Below the pieces are notes generated by a model. It saw only the letters and a program-made list of their open reading frames with translations, was not told where the DNA came from and did not search any database. From Pseudomonas sp. SLFW (GTDB lineage: Bacteria > Pseudomonadota > Gammaproteobacteria > Pseudomonadales > Pseudomonadaceae), in contig NZ_JAAAKW010000005.1 in NCBI RefSeq assembly GCF_009905615.1, positions 124,001-188,000 of the forward strand: 64,000 bases of DNA, in the 5' to 3' direction. Positions 63,053-64,000 of this stretch are shown here, one piece after another. Numbering within the stretch: position 1 is the first letter of the stretch; each line of letters starts with the position of its first letter. The position numbers and the translations under genes were made by a program.

Positions 63053-64000
63053 CTATTCCATCGCCTCGGCCACCCCCTGATCTTCCCCCAGAAACCCGCC
63101 GCTCTGGTGCTGCCAGAGCCGTGCGTAGGTGCCGTTTTTTTCGAGCAATTCGGCGTGAGTGCCTTGTTCAATGATCCGGCCTTCATCCATGACGATCAGC
63201 CGATCCATCGCCGCGATGGTGGACAGTCGGTGAGCGATGGCGATCACGGTCTTGCCCTGCATCATTTCATCGAGGCTTTCCTGAATGGCGACCTCGACTT
63301 CTGAGTCCAGCGCGCTGGTGGCTTCGTCCAGCAGCAAGATGGGCGCGTTCTTCAACATCACCCGCGCAATCGCCACCCGCTGACGCTGTCCGCCCGACAG
63401 CTTGATGCCGCGTTCGCCGACCAGTGTGTCGTAGCCAGAGTGGCCTTGCTTGTCGCTCAACTGACGGATAAACCCATCGGCCTGAGCCATGCGAGCGGCT
63501 TCGTAAACGTGCTCGTCGGTGGCGTCGGGCCGGCCGTAGGCGATGTTGTCGCGGATGGAGCGGTGCAACAGCGAGGTGTCCTGCGTGACCATGCCGATAG
63601 CGCTGCGCAGGCTGTCCTGAGTGACGTGGGCAATGTCTTGGCCGTCGATGCGGATGTTGCCCTTGTCCACGTCATAGAAGCGCAGCAGCAAGTTGATCAG
63701 CGTGGATTTGCCGGCGCCGGAACGACCCACCAGGCCGATCTTTTCACCCGCACGAATGCTCAGGCTCAAGCCGTCGAGCACCTGGCGTTCGCCGTTGTAG
63801 TTAAAGCTCACGTTGTCGAAGGTGACGGCGCCACCGGAGGTCGTCAACACATGTGCGTCGGGCGCGTCCTGCACCTTGGGGCCGCGCGTGAAAGTGGTCA
63901 TGCCGTCCTGCACGGTGCCGATACTCTCGAACAGCGAGGTCATCTGCCACATGATCCAGTGAGACATGCCGTTGATGCGCAAGGCCATGGCCGTGATCGC
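63053..64000 (-). CDS. ABC exporter, fused permease-ATPase, C-terminal part (cut by window edge)
   Basis: At least 316 residues of a type I ABC exporter (MsbA/LapB-like half transporter). The frame stays open to the right edge and its first residues (AITAMALRINGMSHWIMWQM) belong to the last membrane helix of the permease domain. ATPase domain: Walker A VGRSGAGKSTLINLLLRFYD, Q-loop MVTQDTSLLHRSIRDNIAYG, signature IKLSGGQRQRVAIARVMLK, Walker B ILLLDEATSALDSE, switch H in AIAHRLSTI. Substrate unknown; multidrug or lipid exporters are the nearest family. Confidence 0.92.
   Translation of the reverse strand, partial: AITAMALRINGMSHWIMWQMTSLFESIGTVQDGMTTFTRGPKVQDAPDAHVLTTSGGAVTFDNVSFNYNGERQVLDGLSLSIRAGEKIGLVGRSGAGKSTLINLLLRFYDVDKGNIRIDGQDIAHVTQDSLRSAIGMVTQDTSLLHRSIRDNIAYGRPDATDEHVYEAARMAQADGFIRQLSDKQGHSGYDTLVGERGIKLSGGQRQRVAIARVMLKNAPILLLDEATSALDSEVEVAIQESLDEMMQGKTVIAIAHRLSTIAAMDRLIVMDEGRIIEQGTHAELLEKNGTYARLWQHQSGGFLGEDQGVAEAME

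Overview
The window is a gene-dense, GC-rich stretch of a Pseudomonas chromosome. This rests on the dense transporter and LysR-regulator content, typical small Pseudomonas families (DUF1652, DUF2986, ElaB/YqjE), and extragenic REP elements beginning TGTGGGAGC, one of which ends in ATTCATTCGCGAA, a form common in the P. syringae/P. putida/P. fluorescens lineages. The species cannot be fixed from the sequence alone. I see no rRNA, tRNA, CRISPR array, insertion sequence or prophage. Both ends cut through genes: a BvgS-like sensor at the left and an ABC exporter at the right.

Left part (1-12.9 kb): a BvgS/EvgS-type sensor kinase (partial), its LuxR-type response regulator, and a receiver-only protein whose upstream DNA shares an imperfect palindrome with the response regulator. 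Then follow a dGTPase-like HD hydrolase, an EAL phosphodiesterase, a three-gene ElaB/YqjE envelope operon, a solitary ammonium transporter, an acyltransferase, small proteins, a pseudouridine synthase, a DeoR regulator and a histidine phosphatase.

Catabolic and uptake region (13-24 kb): an MHS-type MFS importer and a 3-hydroxyacyl-CoA dehydrogenase converge on a glutamate-1-semialdehyde-like aminotransferase and a PotABCD-type ABC importer. The importer is divergent from an XRE-cupin regulator, and a perfect palindrome lies in front of its binding-protein gene.

The most unusual gene (24.7-31 kb) encodes a protein of about 2,092 residues without a recognisable signal peptide. It joins a large uncharacterised N-terminal part to a papain-like cysteine protease domain (AvrRpt2/C39-like Cys-His-Asp arrangement) and then to a C-terminal penicillin-recognising serine hydrolase domain (SxxK, SxN and KxG motifs). 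A diguanylate cyclase follows.

The middle (32-45 kb) is a series of regulator-plus-target modules: LysR/quinone oxidoreductase; AraC with a beta-keto acid cleavage enzyme, MFS and SDR operon; LysR with LysE-cupin; an Rrf2 regulator with an SDR and two matching ATTGT-N13-ACAAT palindromes; and LysR/SDR.

An amino-sugar cluster occupies 45.4-53.8 kb: ABC importer, SIS-domain isomerase/deaminase, BadF-type kinase, DeoR repressor and a divergent GatZ/KbaZ-like protein without a KbaY partner. Together these could convert an imported hexosamine, probably galactosamine-like, to fructose 6-phosphate.

The right end (53.9-64 kb) holds a stress-type SDR with a complex 5' leader, DUF1652, LysR, EthD-like protein, a GAF hybrid histidine kinase, DJ-1/PfpI protein, LysE exporter, LysR/MFS pair and the partial ABC exporter. 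REP pairs occur near 42.9, 55.3 and 60.7 kb.
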